A program made the position numbers and the translations under genes. The notes under the pieces were generated by a model. That model did not search any database. It was not told the DNA's origin and worked only from the letters and a program-made list of their open reading frames with translations. Shown here in pieces: positions 21,980 to 30,617 of a stretch of 64,000 nucleotides of DNA. Origin of the DNA: Paracoccus pantotrophus (lineage in GTDB: Bacteria > Pseudomonadota > Alphaproteobacteria > Rhodobacterales > Rhodobacteraceae); assembly GCF_008824185.1 (NCBI RefSeq), contig NZ_CP044426.1:1930501-1994500 (forward strand), given 5' to 3'. Within the stretch, counting starts at the first letter, position 1, and each line of letters starts with the position of its first letter.

Positions 21980-23752
21980 ATGGCGACAGAGGTGACGGCC
22001 GCTGCCGGGGCGGCGGCACATGGCGGCGGGGTGCCGCTGCTCAGCGTGGTCGTGCTGCTGGCGGCCGCGGTTCTGGCGGTGCCGCTGTTTCGCCGGCTGG
22101 GGCTGGGCTCGGTGCTGGGCTATCTGGCCGCGGGACTGGCGATCGGACCCTTCGGGCTGGGCTTTTTCCACGACCCGCAGGCGATCATCCATGTGGCCGA
22201 GCTGGGCGTGGTGCTGTTCCTGTTCGTCATCGGGCTGGAAATGCAGCCCTCGCGGCTTTGGGCGATGCGGGGCGAGATCTTCGTGCTGGGCCTTGCCCAG
22301 GTGCTGCTGGCCATCGCGGCGCTGACCTGCGTCGGGCTGGCGCTTGGCTTTCCGGTCGCCGCCAGCTTCGTCTCGGGCACCGGATTCGTGCTGACCTCGA
22401 CCGCCATCGTCATGCAGATGCTGGCCGAGCGGGGCGAGATGGCGCTCCCCAAGGGCCGCCGCATCATCGCCATCCTGCTGTTCGAGGACCTGGCCATCGT
22501 GCCGCTGCTGGCGCTGGTCGCCTTTCTCGCGCCGGGGGGAGAGGAGGTCACCCTGCCCGCCCGGCTGATCGGCATCGCCGTCGGGCTGGGCTGCATCGCC
22601 GCGCTGGTGGCGGCCGGGCGCTATCTGCTGAACCCGATGTTCGGCCTGCTTGCCCGGTTCGGCGGGCGCGAGGTGATGGCCGCCGCCGCGCTGCTGGTGG
22701 TACTGGGCGCGGCGCTGCTGATGCAATGGGGCGGGCTGTCCATGGCGATGGGCGCCTTCCTGGCCGGGGTGCTGCTGTCGGAATCCAGCTTCCGCCACCA
22801 GCTCGAGGCGGATGTCGAACCCTTTCGCGGCCTGCTGCTGGGCCTGTTCTTCCTGGGCGTCGGCATGGCGCTGGACCTGCGGATCATCGCCGCCAACTGG
22901 GCGCTGATCGCGATCTGCGTGCCGGCCTATATGCTGCTGAAAATGCTGGTGATCTATACCGTCGGCCGGGTGCTGCGCGCCAGCCGCGCCGAGGCGCTGG
23001 AGCGCGCGGTGCTGATGGCGCAGGGCGGCGAGTTCGCCTTTGTGCTGTATTCCAGCGCCATGCAGTTCGGCATCATCAGCGGCCAGGACAATGCCGTGCT
23101 GACCGCCATCGTCATCGTCTCGATGGTGCTGACGCCGCTGATGATCATCCTGCACGACCGGCTGGCGCCGAAACCCGCGCCCTCGCTCGACGGGGTCGAG
23201 GCGGCCGAGGGGCTGGAGGCGCGGGTGCTGATGATCGGCTTCGGCCGCATGGGCCAGATCGTCAGCCAGCCGCTGATCGCGCGCGGCCATTCCATCTCGA
23301 TCATCGAAAGCGACCCGCAGACCATCCGCGATGCCGACGAGTTCGGCTTCAAGGTCTGGTATGGCGACGGCGCGCGGCTGGACATCCTGCACGCCGCCGG
23401 GGCCGGCAATGCCAGCCTGATCGTCGCCGTGCCCGGCGACCGGCAGGCCGTGACCCGCATCGTCGCACTGGCCAAGCACGAATTCCCGCTGGTCCCGGTC
23501 ATTGCCCGCGCCTTCGACCGCGAACATGCGCGGGAACTGGTCGAGGCCGGCGCCGACTATCAGCTGCGCGAGACGCTGGAAAGCGCCTTCGCCATGGGCC
23601 GCGAGGCGCTGTTGCAGCTTGGCGACGACCCCGACGCGGTCGAGGCGGTCATGGCCGAGATCCGCGGCCGCGACATGGAACGGTTTCAGATGGAATGCGT
23701 CGGCGGCATCTTCGCCGGCCGCGACCTGCTGCTCGGCAATCGCCGGGACTAG
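21980..23752 (+). CDS. KefB/KefC-type monovalent cation:proton antiporter (CPA2)
   Basis: A 590-residue protein. Residues about 15-400 contain roughly 12 hydrophobic helices, with the CPA2 signatures LAAGLAIGPFGLGFF, LFEDLAIVPLLAL (buried acidic residues) and MAQGGEFAFVLYS. The soluble tail from about residue 415 begins VLMIGFGRMGQIVSQPL, a Rossmann RCK_N domain that binds nucleotide or glutathione conjugates in KefB/KefC. Kef systems release potassium and acidify the cytoplasm when electrophiles are conjugated to glutathione. The gene lies directly after detoxification genes and converges on hutD with a 4-base overlap of stops. Confidence 0.9.
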   Translation: MATEVTAAAGAAAHGGGVPLLSVVVLLAAAVLAVPLFRRLGLGSVLGYLAAGLAIGPFGLGFFHDPQAIIHVAELGVVLFLFVIGLEMQPSRLWAMRGEIFVLGLAQVLLAIAALTCVGLALGFPVAASFVSGTGFVLTSTAIVMQMLAERGEMALPKGRRIIAILLFEDLAIVPLLALVAFLAPGGEEVTLPARLIGIAVGLGCIAALVAAGRYLLNPMFGLLARFGGREVMAAAALLVVLGAALLMQWGGLSMAMGAFLAGVLLSESSFRHQLEADVEPFRGLLLGLFFLGVGMALDLRIIAANWALIAICVPAYMLLKMLVIYTVGRVLRASRAEALERAVLMAQGGEFAFVLYSSAMQFGIISGQDNAVLTAIVIVSMVLTPLMIILHDRLAPKPAPSLDGVEAAEGLEARVLMIGFGRMGQIVSQPLIARGHSISIIESDPQTIRDADEFGFKVWYGDGARLDILHAAGAGNASLIVAVPGDRQAVTRIVALAKHEFPLVPVIARAFDREHARELVEAGADYQLRETLESAFAMGREALLQLGDDPDAVEAVMAEIRGRDMERFQMECVGGIFAGRDLLLGNRRD

Positions 23753-24312
23753 GCGCGGGCGATCTCGATCAGCCAGACATCCGGGGCGGGACCGGCGGGC
23801 AGCGCGGCCTCCGGCCCCTCGCAAAGCAGCGCGTCAAGCTGGTCCAGCGCAACGGTGCCGCCTGCGAAATCCAGCACCACGGGCGCGGTGGCCAGCAGCA
23901 GCCGCCAATCGGGCGCCCCCTCGGCCGCCTGGGTCAGCCGCGACAGCCGGTGGGTGAAGGCGCCGCGCCGGGTCATCACGTTCAGGTCGGTGATCGGCCC
24001 CGCCAGCAGCCGCGCCGAGGTCGGCAGATCGGCCGGGAAGGCCAGCGGCGCGCTCTCCGGCGTCAGCCGCCGCATGGGCCGCCCCTGCACCTGAAGCGCG
24101 ATCCCCGCGCCGGTCAGCACCGCCAGCGTGCGGTCGATCTGCGGAAAGATCGAGAAATCGCCGTCCTCGGTCACGCCCGCCATGCTGACGCGCCAGCCGA
24201 AATCGGCAAGGCCCGCGCCCGCGGGATGGACGGCAATCTCGACCGTCTCGCCGCGGCCGTTCTTCCACGGCATGCGGCGATGGTCGGCGGCTTTCAGGAT
24301 GCGATGGCTCAT
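23749..24312 (-). CDS. HutD-family cupin
   Basis: A 187-residue bicupin-like protein with the family start ILKAADHRRMPWKNGRGETVEIAVHP and the segments GWRVSMAGVTEDGDFSIFP and RTLAVLTGAGIAL. HutD proteins are thought to limit histidine catabolism, and some bind ligands such as formylglutamate. No other hut genes are near. A GAGGAG site precedes ATG 24312. It is 26 bases downstream of the AbrB-type transporter gene, so the two may share a transcript. Confidence 0.85.
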   Translation of the reverse strand: MSHRILKAADHRRMPWKNGRGETVEIAVHPAGAGLADFGWRVSMAGVTEDGDFSIFPQIDRTLAVLTGAGIALQVQGRPMRRLTPESAPLAFPADLPTSARLLAGPITDLNVMTRRGAFTHRLSRLTQAAEGAPDWRLLLATAPVVLDFAGGTVALDQLDALLCEGPEAALPAGPAPDVWLIEIARA

Positions 24313-24338
24313 GCAGCTCTCCTCTTGGTTCCCTCGCC

Positions 24339-25379
24339 TCAGCCGCCGCGCCGGCCCAGCACCTTGCCCACCACCGGCCCCAGCACGATCACGATGACCA
24401 TGCGCAGCAGATGATGGCTGACGACATAGGCGATATCCGCCCCGGCGATCAGCGCGATCACCACCATCTCGGCCTGCCCGCCCGGCAGGAAGGCCAGGAA
24501 GGCGTCCAGTGCCGGCGCCAGCCCCAGATGCACGATCCCCTCGATGAAGACCAGGCTGACCGCCGCCAGCAGCAGCGCATAGACGATACCGGCCGTCACA
24601 TGCAGGCGCAATTCGCGCAGGGTGATGCCGGCATATTTCACCCCGACGGCGATGCCGATGAAGAATTGCGCGGCCTGGATCATCTCGGCCGGCGGGCGCT
24701 GGGTGATCAGCCCCGACAGCGACAGCGCCGCGGTCAGCACCATCGGCCCCAGGATCGAGGCGCCGAAGACGCCCAACCGCTCGGCCCCCTTCCAGCCCAG
24801 CAGCCCGGCGGCGACCATCAGCGCGATCTCGGCCGCATCCGTGGCACGCATCGGCGTGCCGGGCGGCTGCGACAGGTCCACGCCCCACCAGGCGGTCATG
24901 ATCAGCGGCGCAACGGTGACGATCACCAGAACCCGCGTCGCATGGATCAGCGACAGGGCACGGACATCGCCGCCCGCCTCCTCGCCAAAGACCAGCATGT
25001 CCTGCAAGCCGCCTGGCATGGCGCCATACCAGGCCGTCGCATGGTCGAAGCCGAAGGCGCGGCGAAACAGCGGATAGCCGACCAGCGCGATCACGCCGAT
25101 GAAGCCGGGCACGAACAGCAGCGATGCCGCCACCTCGGGCAGTTCCGCCAGCACGCCGGGCGTGATCGAGGCGCCCACCGCCACCCCCAGGATGGTGCGC
25201 ATGAAGATGCCGAACTGCCCGGCCCCGGCCAGCGGCGCGCCGGCCAGCGCCGCGACCAGGCAGGCCAGCATCGGTCCCAGCAGCATGGGCAGCGGCAGGT
25301 GCAGCAGCAGAAAGGCCGCGCCGCCCAGGGCGGCCAGCGCGAAGGTCAGGATGCGGCGGTTCAGCAGGTTCATCGTCAT
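24339..25379 (-). CDS. AbrB-family membrane protein (putative ammonia monooxygenase regulator family)
   Basis: A 346-residue integral membrane protein with about ten helices and the internal duplication typical of the AbrB family (first half around MLLGPMLACLVAAL, second around FGASILGPMVLTAALSLS). The signature YGAMPGGLQDMLVFGEEAGGD, repeated as AFLPGGQAEMVVIALIAGAD in the second half, is clear. The family was misnamed after ammonia monooxygenase; transport is likely but the substrate is unknown. Two starts are possible, 25379 and 25373, neither with a strong ribosome-binding site. Confidence 0.85.
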   Translation of the reverse strand: MTMNLLNRRILTFALAALGGAAFLLLHLPLPMLLGPMLACLVAALAGAPLAGAGQFGIFMRTILGVAVGASITPGVLAELPEVAASLLFVPGFIGVIALVGYPLFRRAFGFDHATAWYGAMPGGLQDMLVFGEEAGGDVRALSLIHATRVLVIVTVAPLIMTAWWGVDLSQPPGTPMRATDAAEIALMVAAGLLGWKGAERLGVFGASILGPMVLTAALSLSGLITQRPPAEMIQAAQFFIGIAVGVKYAGITLRELRLHVTAGIVYALLLAAVSLVFIEGIVHLGLAPALDAFLAFLPGGQAEMVVIALIAGADIAYVVSHHLLRMVIVIVLGPVVGKVLGRRGG

Positions 25380-25629
25380 TCCCGGCGGGCGCCCGTCACC
25401 CGGGCGCCATGGGCCGAATTGGCACAGCCGGCCGGGAAATGTCAAAGCGACTCGGCCGATTCGCGCCAAGGCCGCGCCATGGCCCGGACCCGCCCTGCCG
25501 AAGGCCACCGCCGGCCGGCCCGAGAGCGTCCCAGCTCAACCCTTCCGGGGCCTTGCAACCTGCCCGCTCCTGCGACAATTAGGCGCATTGGAAGCCCGTT
25601 TTTCGGGCGGGCGCGAAAGGCAAGCTCAG

Positions 25630-26814
25630 ATGACCAGACCCGCCGGGGCCGTGCTGCACCAGATCACGCAGGCGCTTGGCCCGGCGATCGCGCCCGGCTC
25701 GCCGCGCGAGGCGTTGCGGGCCGGCCTGGGGGCGCTGGTGGGGCTGGGCATCTCGGGGCTGTTCCTGCTGTCGCCCGCGACCGACCTGCGGCTGGGGCTG
25801 TCCATGATCGCGCCCTTCGGGGCGACCTCGGTGCTGGTTTTTGCGGTGCCCAACAGCCCGCTGGCCCAGCCCTGGTCGGCGGTGGTCGGCAATTCCGTCG
25901 CCGCCGCCATCGGCGTGCTGGCCTGCATGGCGACGCCGCATTCGGCGCTTTGCGTCGCGCTGGCAGTGGGCGTCACCATCGCCGCGATGATCCTCTTGCG
26001 CGCCGTGCATCCGCCGGCCGGCGCGGTCGCCATGACCGCCGCGCTGAACCCCGAGGCGATCGGCGCGCTTGGCTTTCACTTCGTGCTGACGCCGGTGCTG
26101 GTCGGCACGCTGGCGCTGGTGGGGCTGGGGATGATCTATGCCCGGCTGACCGGCCGGCGCTATCCGTTTCGCCAGTTCGAGGAACCGGGGCCGCATGGCA
26201 CCGCCGACCACCCGGCGATGGAGCGGCTGGGCCTGTCCAAGGAAGAACTGACCGAAATCCTGCAACGCTATCGCCAGTCGCTGAACCTGGGGGTCGAAGA
26301 CCTGGCGCGCCTGATCGGCGCCGCCGAATTGCAGGCCGCCGCCCATCGCACCGGACCGCTGACCGCGGCGGACGTGATGTCGCGCGACCTCGTCACCGTG
26401 GCCCCGCATACGCGGCTGGTGCGGGTCGCCGACATCTTCCGCAAGCACGGCTTCACCTCGCTGCCAGTGGTCGAGGCCGGCGACCAGTTCCGTGGCGTGA
26501 TCTTCCAGCTGCACCTGATCCGCCGCGCCCGCGAGGACGCCTTTCGCCACAACCGCCGCTTCCTGGCCGCCCTGTCGGACCTGATGAACCCCAGGCGCGG
26601 CGCAGCCCCCCGCGCGCGCGAGATCATGCAGACCGACCCGCCGCATGTCGCGCCCGACGCGCCCATCGGGGCGCTGCTGCCGATGCTGGCCTCGGGCGAA
26701 TGCGAGGCGGTGCCGGTGCTGGACGGGCCGCGCATCGTCGGCATCGTCACCCAGACCGACCTGATCTCGGCGCTGGCGCGACAAAGCCTGCGGCAGCCGC
26801 CGCCGAGGCCCTGA
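25630..26814 (+). CDS. HPP-family membrane protein with tandem CBS domains
   Basis: A 394-residue protein. The first 175 residues form the HPP domain with about five helices; its naming motif AVHPPAGAVAMTAAL is present. Residues about 245-390 contain two CBS domains (TAADVMSRDLVTVAPHTRLV and AREIMQTDPPHVAPDAPIGA), which normally sense adenine nucleotides. HPP proteins have been linked to nitrite transport in plants and cyanobacteria; in bacteria the substrate is not settled. Monocistronic, with a 250-base upstream region (25380-25629) holding no visible gene. Confidence 0.88.
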   Translation: MTRPAGAVLHQITQALGPAIAPGSPREALRAGLGALVGLGISGLFLLSPATDLRLGLSMIAPFGATSVLVFAVPNSPLAQPWSAVVGNSVAAAIGVLACMATPHSALCVALAVGVTIAAMILLRAVHPPAGAVAMTAALNPEAIGALGFHFVLTPVLVGTLALVGLGMIYARLTGRRYPFRQFEEPGPHGTADHPAMERLGLSKEELTEILQRYRQSLNLGVEDLARLIGAAELQAAAHRTGPLTAADVMSRDLVTVAPHTRLVRVADIFRKHGFTSLPVVEAGDQFRGVIFQLHLIRRAREDAFRHNRRFLAALSDLMNPRRGAAPRAREIMQTDPPHVAPDAPIGALLPMLASGECEAVPVLDGPRIVGIVTQTDLISALARQSLRQPPPRP

Positions 26815-26903
26815 ACATGCCGATAACGACAGGCCGCGCCGCATTGCCGAACGCGCCGCGGCGGGGATAGGCTGCCCCTGCCGGAACAAGCACGAGGGCA
26901 GAC

Positions 26904-27866
26904 ATGACCCGTCCCACGCTGGGCGCCGTGGCCATCGGCCGCAACGAGGGCGACAGGCTGAAGGCCTGCCTGCGCTCGCTGGTGCCGCTTTGCGCGCGGG
27001 TGGTCTATGTGGACAGCGGCTCGCGCGACGACAGCGTCGCCTTTGCCCGCAGCCTGGGCGTCGCCGTGGTCGAGCTGGACAGCTCGGTTCCCTTCACCGC
27101 CGCCCGCGCCCGCAATGCGGGATTCGAGGCACTGCAGGCGGAGGGCGCGCTGGATCTGGTGCAATTCGTCGATGGCGACTGCCGGGTCGAGCCGGGCTGG
27201 CTGGAGGCCGGCGCCGCCGCCATGCAGGCCGATCCCGGACTGGGCCTCGTCACCGGCTGGCGGTCCGAGATCCACCCCACGGCCACGGTCTATAACCAGA
27301 TGTGCGAGGTGGACTGGCACCGCCCCGCCGGCCCCATCGTGGCCTGCGGCGGCGACATGATGGTGCGTACCGCGGCCTTTCGCCAGGTCGGCGGCTTCGA
27401 CCCCGCGGTGATCGCGGCCGAGGATGACGAATTCTGCCTGCGCCTCGGCAAGGCCGGCTGGAGGCTGCAGCGCCTGCCGGTGCAGATGACCTGGCACGAT
27501 GCCGCCATGACGCGATTCGGCCAATGGTGGCAGCGCACCATCCGCAACGGCCACGGCTTCGCGCAGGTGGGCCGCATGCACCCGCCGCATTTCCGGCGCG
27601 AGCAGATGCGGGTCTGGGTCTATGGGCTGGCGTTGCCGCTGCTTTTCCTGCTGGGGCTGGTCCTCAGCCCCTGGCTGTCTCTGGCGGCGCTGGGACTTTA
27701 CGCGCTGTCTTTCTGGAAGACCCTCACGGGGCTGCGCGGCCAGCCGATGGCCGGCCGGCAGGCGGCGCTGCTGACTCTGGCCAAGATCCCCAACCTTTTC
27801 GGGATGCTGACATATTTCCGTCGCCGCCAGCGGGGCGACGCCATGCATATCATCGAATATAAATAG
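26904..27866 (+). CDS. Family 2 glycosyltransferase with C-terminal membrane anchor
   Basis: A 320-residue GT-A fold protein. The nucleotide-sugar region AVAIGRNEGDRL starts at residue 8, the metal-binding DGDC motif lies in LVQFVDGDCRVEPGW (about 90), and GGFDPAVIAAEDDEFCLRLG matches the acceptor ED motif region. Two hydrophobic helices near residues 235-275 anchor it to the membrane. It transfers a sugar to a lipid or polysaccharide. The next gene begins 9 bases after its stop, so they act together. Confidence 0.9.
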   Translation: MTRPTLGAVAIGRNEGDRLKACLRSLVPLCARVVYVDSGSRDDSVAFARSLGVAVVELDSSVPFTAARARNAGFEALQAEGALDLVQFVDGDCRVEPGWLEAGAAAMQADPGLGLVTGWRSEIHPTATVYNQMCEVDWHRPAGPIVACGGDMMVRTAAFRQVGGFDPAVIAAEDDEFCLRLGKAGWRLQRLPVQMTWHDAAMTRFGQWWQRTIRNGHGFAQVGRMHPPHFRREQMRVWVYGLALPLLFLLGLVLSPWLSLAALGLYALSFWKTLTGLRGQPMAGRQAALLTLAKIPNLFGMLTYFRRRQRGDAMHIIEYK

Positions 27867-27875
27867 GAGCTTGCC

Positions 27876-29960
27876 ATGACCTCGGACCTGCGCGTCGGTA
27901 TCGTCGGGGCCGGCTACATCGCCTCGTGGCACGCCGATGCGATCAAGGCCGCGCCGGGCGCGCGGCTGGTCGCGATCTGCGACCCCGCCATCGATGCGGC
28001 AGAGGCGCTGGCCTCCGGCCATGGCGTCGCCGCCTTTGCCGACCTGGACCAGATGATCGCCGCCGGGGTCTGCGACGTGGTGCATATCCTGACGCCGCCG
28101 AACCTGCATCGCGACCTGGCGGTGAAATGCCTGGGCGCCGGCCTGCATGTGCTGGTCGAGAAGCCGGTGGCGCTGTCCGTCGCCGAGATCAACGAGATGG
28201 AGGCGGCCGCCACGGCCGCCGGCCGCCAGCTGGGCGCCTGCCACAACTTCCTGGGCCTGCCGGGTTACGAACGGCTGAAACGGGCGGTGCAGGCGGGCGA
28301 CCTGGGGCTGGTCTCCAGCGCGCAGGTCAACTGGGCGCTGCCCTTGGTGCCGCTGCGCTCGGGGCCCTACGGGCTGTGGATGCTGCGCGAGACGCAGAAC
28401 CTGCTCTTGGAGCTTGGCCCGCACCCCTTCTCCTTCGCGGTGGACCTGTTCGGCCCGCTGGAGGTCGAGCATGTCAGCCTGGGCCAATGGATCACCCTGC
28501 CCGGCGGCGAGCGGCGGCCGCAAAGCTGGCGCATCTTGGCCCGCGCCGGCAAGGTGGACCTGACCATCGCCCTGTCGCTGGTCGAGACCTTCGACGACCG
28601 TTCGGTCAGCTTGCGCGGCTCCTCCGGCATGGCGCGGCTGGATTATGCGGCGGATGCGCTGGTGGTCACGCGCGACAACACCGCCGATCTGGTGCTGAAC
28701 CCGCTGATCAAAGAACTGTCCCGCGCCGGGGCGCATCTGCGCGAGGGGCTGCGCAACGCCTTCCGCCAGGCCGCCTCGCTGAACCAGAAAAGCCCCTATG
28801 GGCTGAGCTTCCGCGCCACCATCGCCGCCTTCTACGACGGCATCCGCGCCGGGCAGCCCGACCCGCGCTTTGCGCCCGCCTCGGCCCGCGCGGTGATGCA
28901 GGGGATCGAGGATGCGCTGGCCCGCCTGCCCGCCCTGCCCGCGGTTCCGGCCCGGCCCCACGGCACGCCGCGGCCGCGCGTCATGGTGATCGGCGGCACC
29001 GGCTTCATCGGCCGCAACCTGACCCGGCGGCTGGTCGAGCGCGGCCACGACGTGCGGGTGCTGTCGCGCGGACACAACGGTCCCTTTCCCGACATCGCCG
29101 ACCATGTCGAAACGCTGGGCGTGTCGCTGCGCGACGAGGACAGGCTGGCGGCCGCGATGCAGGGCATGGATTGCGTCTTCAACCTGGCAAAATCCACCGA
29201 CAAGAACTGGCAGGCGGCGCTGGAAAACGACGTGGCCACGACCGAGCGCATCGGCCGCGCCGCGATCCGCGCCGGCATCGGGCGGCTGGTCCATACCGGC
29301 ACCATCGCCTCATACGACATGTCCGACCCGGCCCGCACCATCACCGAGGCCACCGATTTCGGCGAGATGGAAACCCGCAACATCTATGCGCGGTCCAAGG
29401 CCGAGGGCGAGCGGCGGCTGATCGCCATGCAGGCGCAGGGATTGCGGCTGGTGATCGCCCGGCCCGGCATCGTGCTGGGCGACGGCGGGCCCCTGCAGCA
29501 TTGGGGCATCGGCCGCTGGCACGGCGCCGGGGCGGTGCGGCTGTGGGGCAATGGCCGCAACATCCTGCCCTTTGTGCTGGCCGACGACGTCTCGGACGGG
29601 CTGATCGCGATGATGGAACGCGACGAGGCCATCGGCGAAAGCTTCAACCTGATCGGCGAGCCGATGTTTTCCGGCCGCGACTATTTCGACGCCATCCATC
29701 GCCGCACCGGGGCGCGGCTGAAGGTCAGCGGCTCGAACCTGACCGCGCTCTGGGCGGTCGATGCGGTCAAGCAGGGGCTGAAGCGCCACGTGCTGCGCCG
29801 CAAGGGGGCGTCCCCGGCCTCGCTGGCCGACTGGAAGTCGCGCGGGCATCTGTCGCGTTTCGATAATGCAAAACCCAAGCGCCTGCTGGGCTGGGCGCCG
29901 GAATCAGACCGCGACGCCTTCTGGCGCCGCGCCATCGACGAGGCGCATCTGTTCTGGTGA
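27876..29960 (+). CDS. Gfo/Idh/MocA oxidoreductase fused to an NAD-dependent epimerase (SDR)
   Basis: A 694-residue fusion. Residues 1 to about 355 are a Gfo/Idh/MocA sugar dehydrogenase: nucleotide motif GIVGAGYIASWHADAI at 8-23, and HVLVEKPVALS (about 90) with the catalytic Lys of the EKP motif. After a Pro-rich linker (PAVPARPHGTPRPR) a second Rossmann domain starts at about 370 (VMVIGGTGFIGRNLTRRL) with the YxxxK catalytic pair in NIYARSKAEGE. Both halves use NAD(P) to alter sugars, so the protein may carry out oxidation and epimerisation of one nucleotide sugar in sequence. It is preceded directly by a glycosyltransferase gene. Confidence 0.9.
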   Translation: MTSDLRVGIVGAGYIASWHADAIKAAPGARLVAICDPAIDAAEALASGHGVAAFADLDQMIAAGVCDVVHILTPPNLHRDLAVKCLGAGLHVLVEKPVALSVAEINEMEAAATAAGRQLGACHNFLGLPGYERLKRAVQAGDLGLVSSAQVNWALPLVPLRSGPYGLWMLRETQNLLLELGPHPFSFAVDLFGPLEVEHVSLGQWITLPGGERRPQSWRILARAGKVDLTIALSLVETFDDRSVSLRGSSGMARLDYAADALVVTRDNTADLVLNPLIKELSRAGAHLREGLRNAFRQAASLNQKSPYGLSFRATIAAFYDGIRAGQPDPRFAPASARAVMQGIEDALARLPALPAVPARPHGTPRPRVMVIGGTGFIGRNLTRRLVERGHDVRVLSRGHNGPFPDIADHVETLGVSLRDEDRLAAAMQGMDCVFNLAKSTDKNWQAALENDVATTERIGRAAIRAGIGRLVHTGTIASYDMSDPARTITEATDFGEMETRNIYARSKAEGERRLIAMQAQGLRLVIARPGIVLGDGGPLQHWGIGRWHGAGAVRLWGNGRNILPFVLADDVSDGLIAMMERDEAIGESFNLIGEPMFSGRDYFDAIHRRTGARLKVSGSNLTALWAVDAVKQGLKRHVLRRKGASPASLADWKSRGHLSRFDNAKPKRLLGWAPESDRDAFWRRAIDEAHLFW

Positions 29961-30473
29961 TCAGAGCAGCCCGTCCAGCAGCAGGAAGCCCGGCAGCCAG
30001 CCGGTGAAGATCCCGGCCAGCAGCGTGACCCAGGCGGTCTGCCGCTGGATCGGGCGGCCAAGCGCCAGCAGCAGGAAATACAGGAACCACAGCACGCCCC
30101 AGACGGCCCAGTTCGCCGCCAGCCAAAGCTCGGTCGCGGACCCCGCCGCCACCAGCGCGCGCAGGCAGACCGGCACGGTCGTCACCGCGACGAACAGGCT
30201 GAACCAGCCCAGGCCGCGCCCATCCGCCCCGCTGAGCCGGTTATAGGCGACCCACAGATAGGTGGTGCAGAACAACAGGCTCAGCGCGCCGTTGCGGATG
30301 CTGGCGGCGCTGGCCCCGGCGCCGAAAGCGTCGTGCAGCACCGCGGCGCCCGAAACCAGCGCGGCGACGATGTTGATGACGACGATCTCGCGATCGGCGA
30401 TCCGGCCCATCAGCCAGAGCCCGTTCAGAAACAGCACGGCGCCGACATAGAACAGCACGAACCCGGTAAGCAT
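29961..30473 (-). CDS. AmiS/UreI-family transporter
   Basis: A 170-residue membrane protein with about six helices. It begins GFVLFYVGAVLFLNGLWLMG and ends WVTLLAGIFTGWLPGFLLLD, both typical of the AmiS/UreI family, which passes urea or short-chain amides through hexameric channels. No urease or amidase gene is adjacent. Its stop codon abuts the stop of the convergent epimerase fusion at 29960/29961. Substrate (urea versus amides) cannot be decided from this window. Confidence 0.8.
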   Translation of the reverse strand: MLTGFVLFYVGAVLFLNGLWLMGRIADREIVVINIVAALVSGAAVLHDAFGAGASAASIRNGALSLLFCTTYLWVAYNRLSGADGRGLGWFSLFVAVTTVPVCLRALVAAGSATELWLAANWAVWGVLWFLYFLLLALGRPIQRQTAWVTLLAGIFTGWLPGFLLLDGLL

Positions 30474-30617
30474 CGGACCTCCTCAGCACGACCGACCGCG
30501 GATCGGGCAATTGCCCGGAATACGATCAGCCCATGCCTGCCAAGAAGGCAAATCCAGCGCCGGATCAATCGAAATATTTTCAACAATCCGTAAAAACAGC
30601 GTTCGGTTTTCCTGCGG

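Noticed and set aside
26268..29294. Thousand-codon minus-strand frame opposite the glycosyltransferase and fusion genes
   Set aside because: Antisense to proteins with clear catalytic motifs; the translation is low-complexity Arg/Gln/His-rich.
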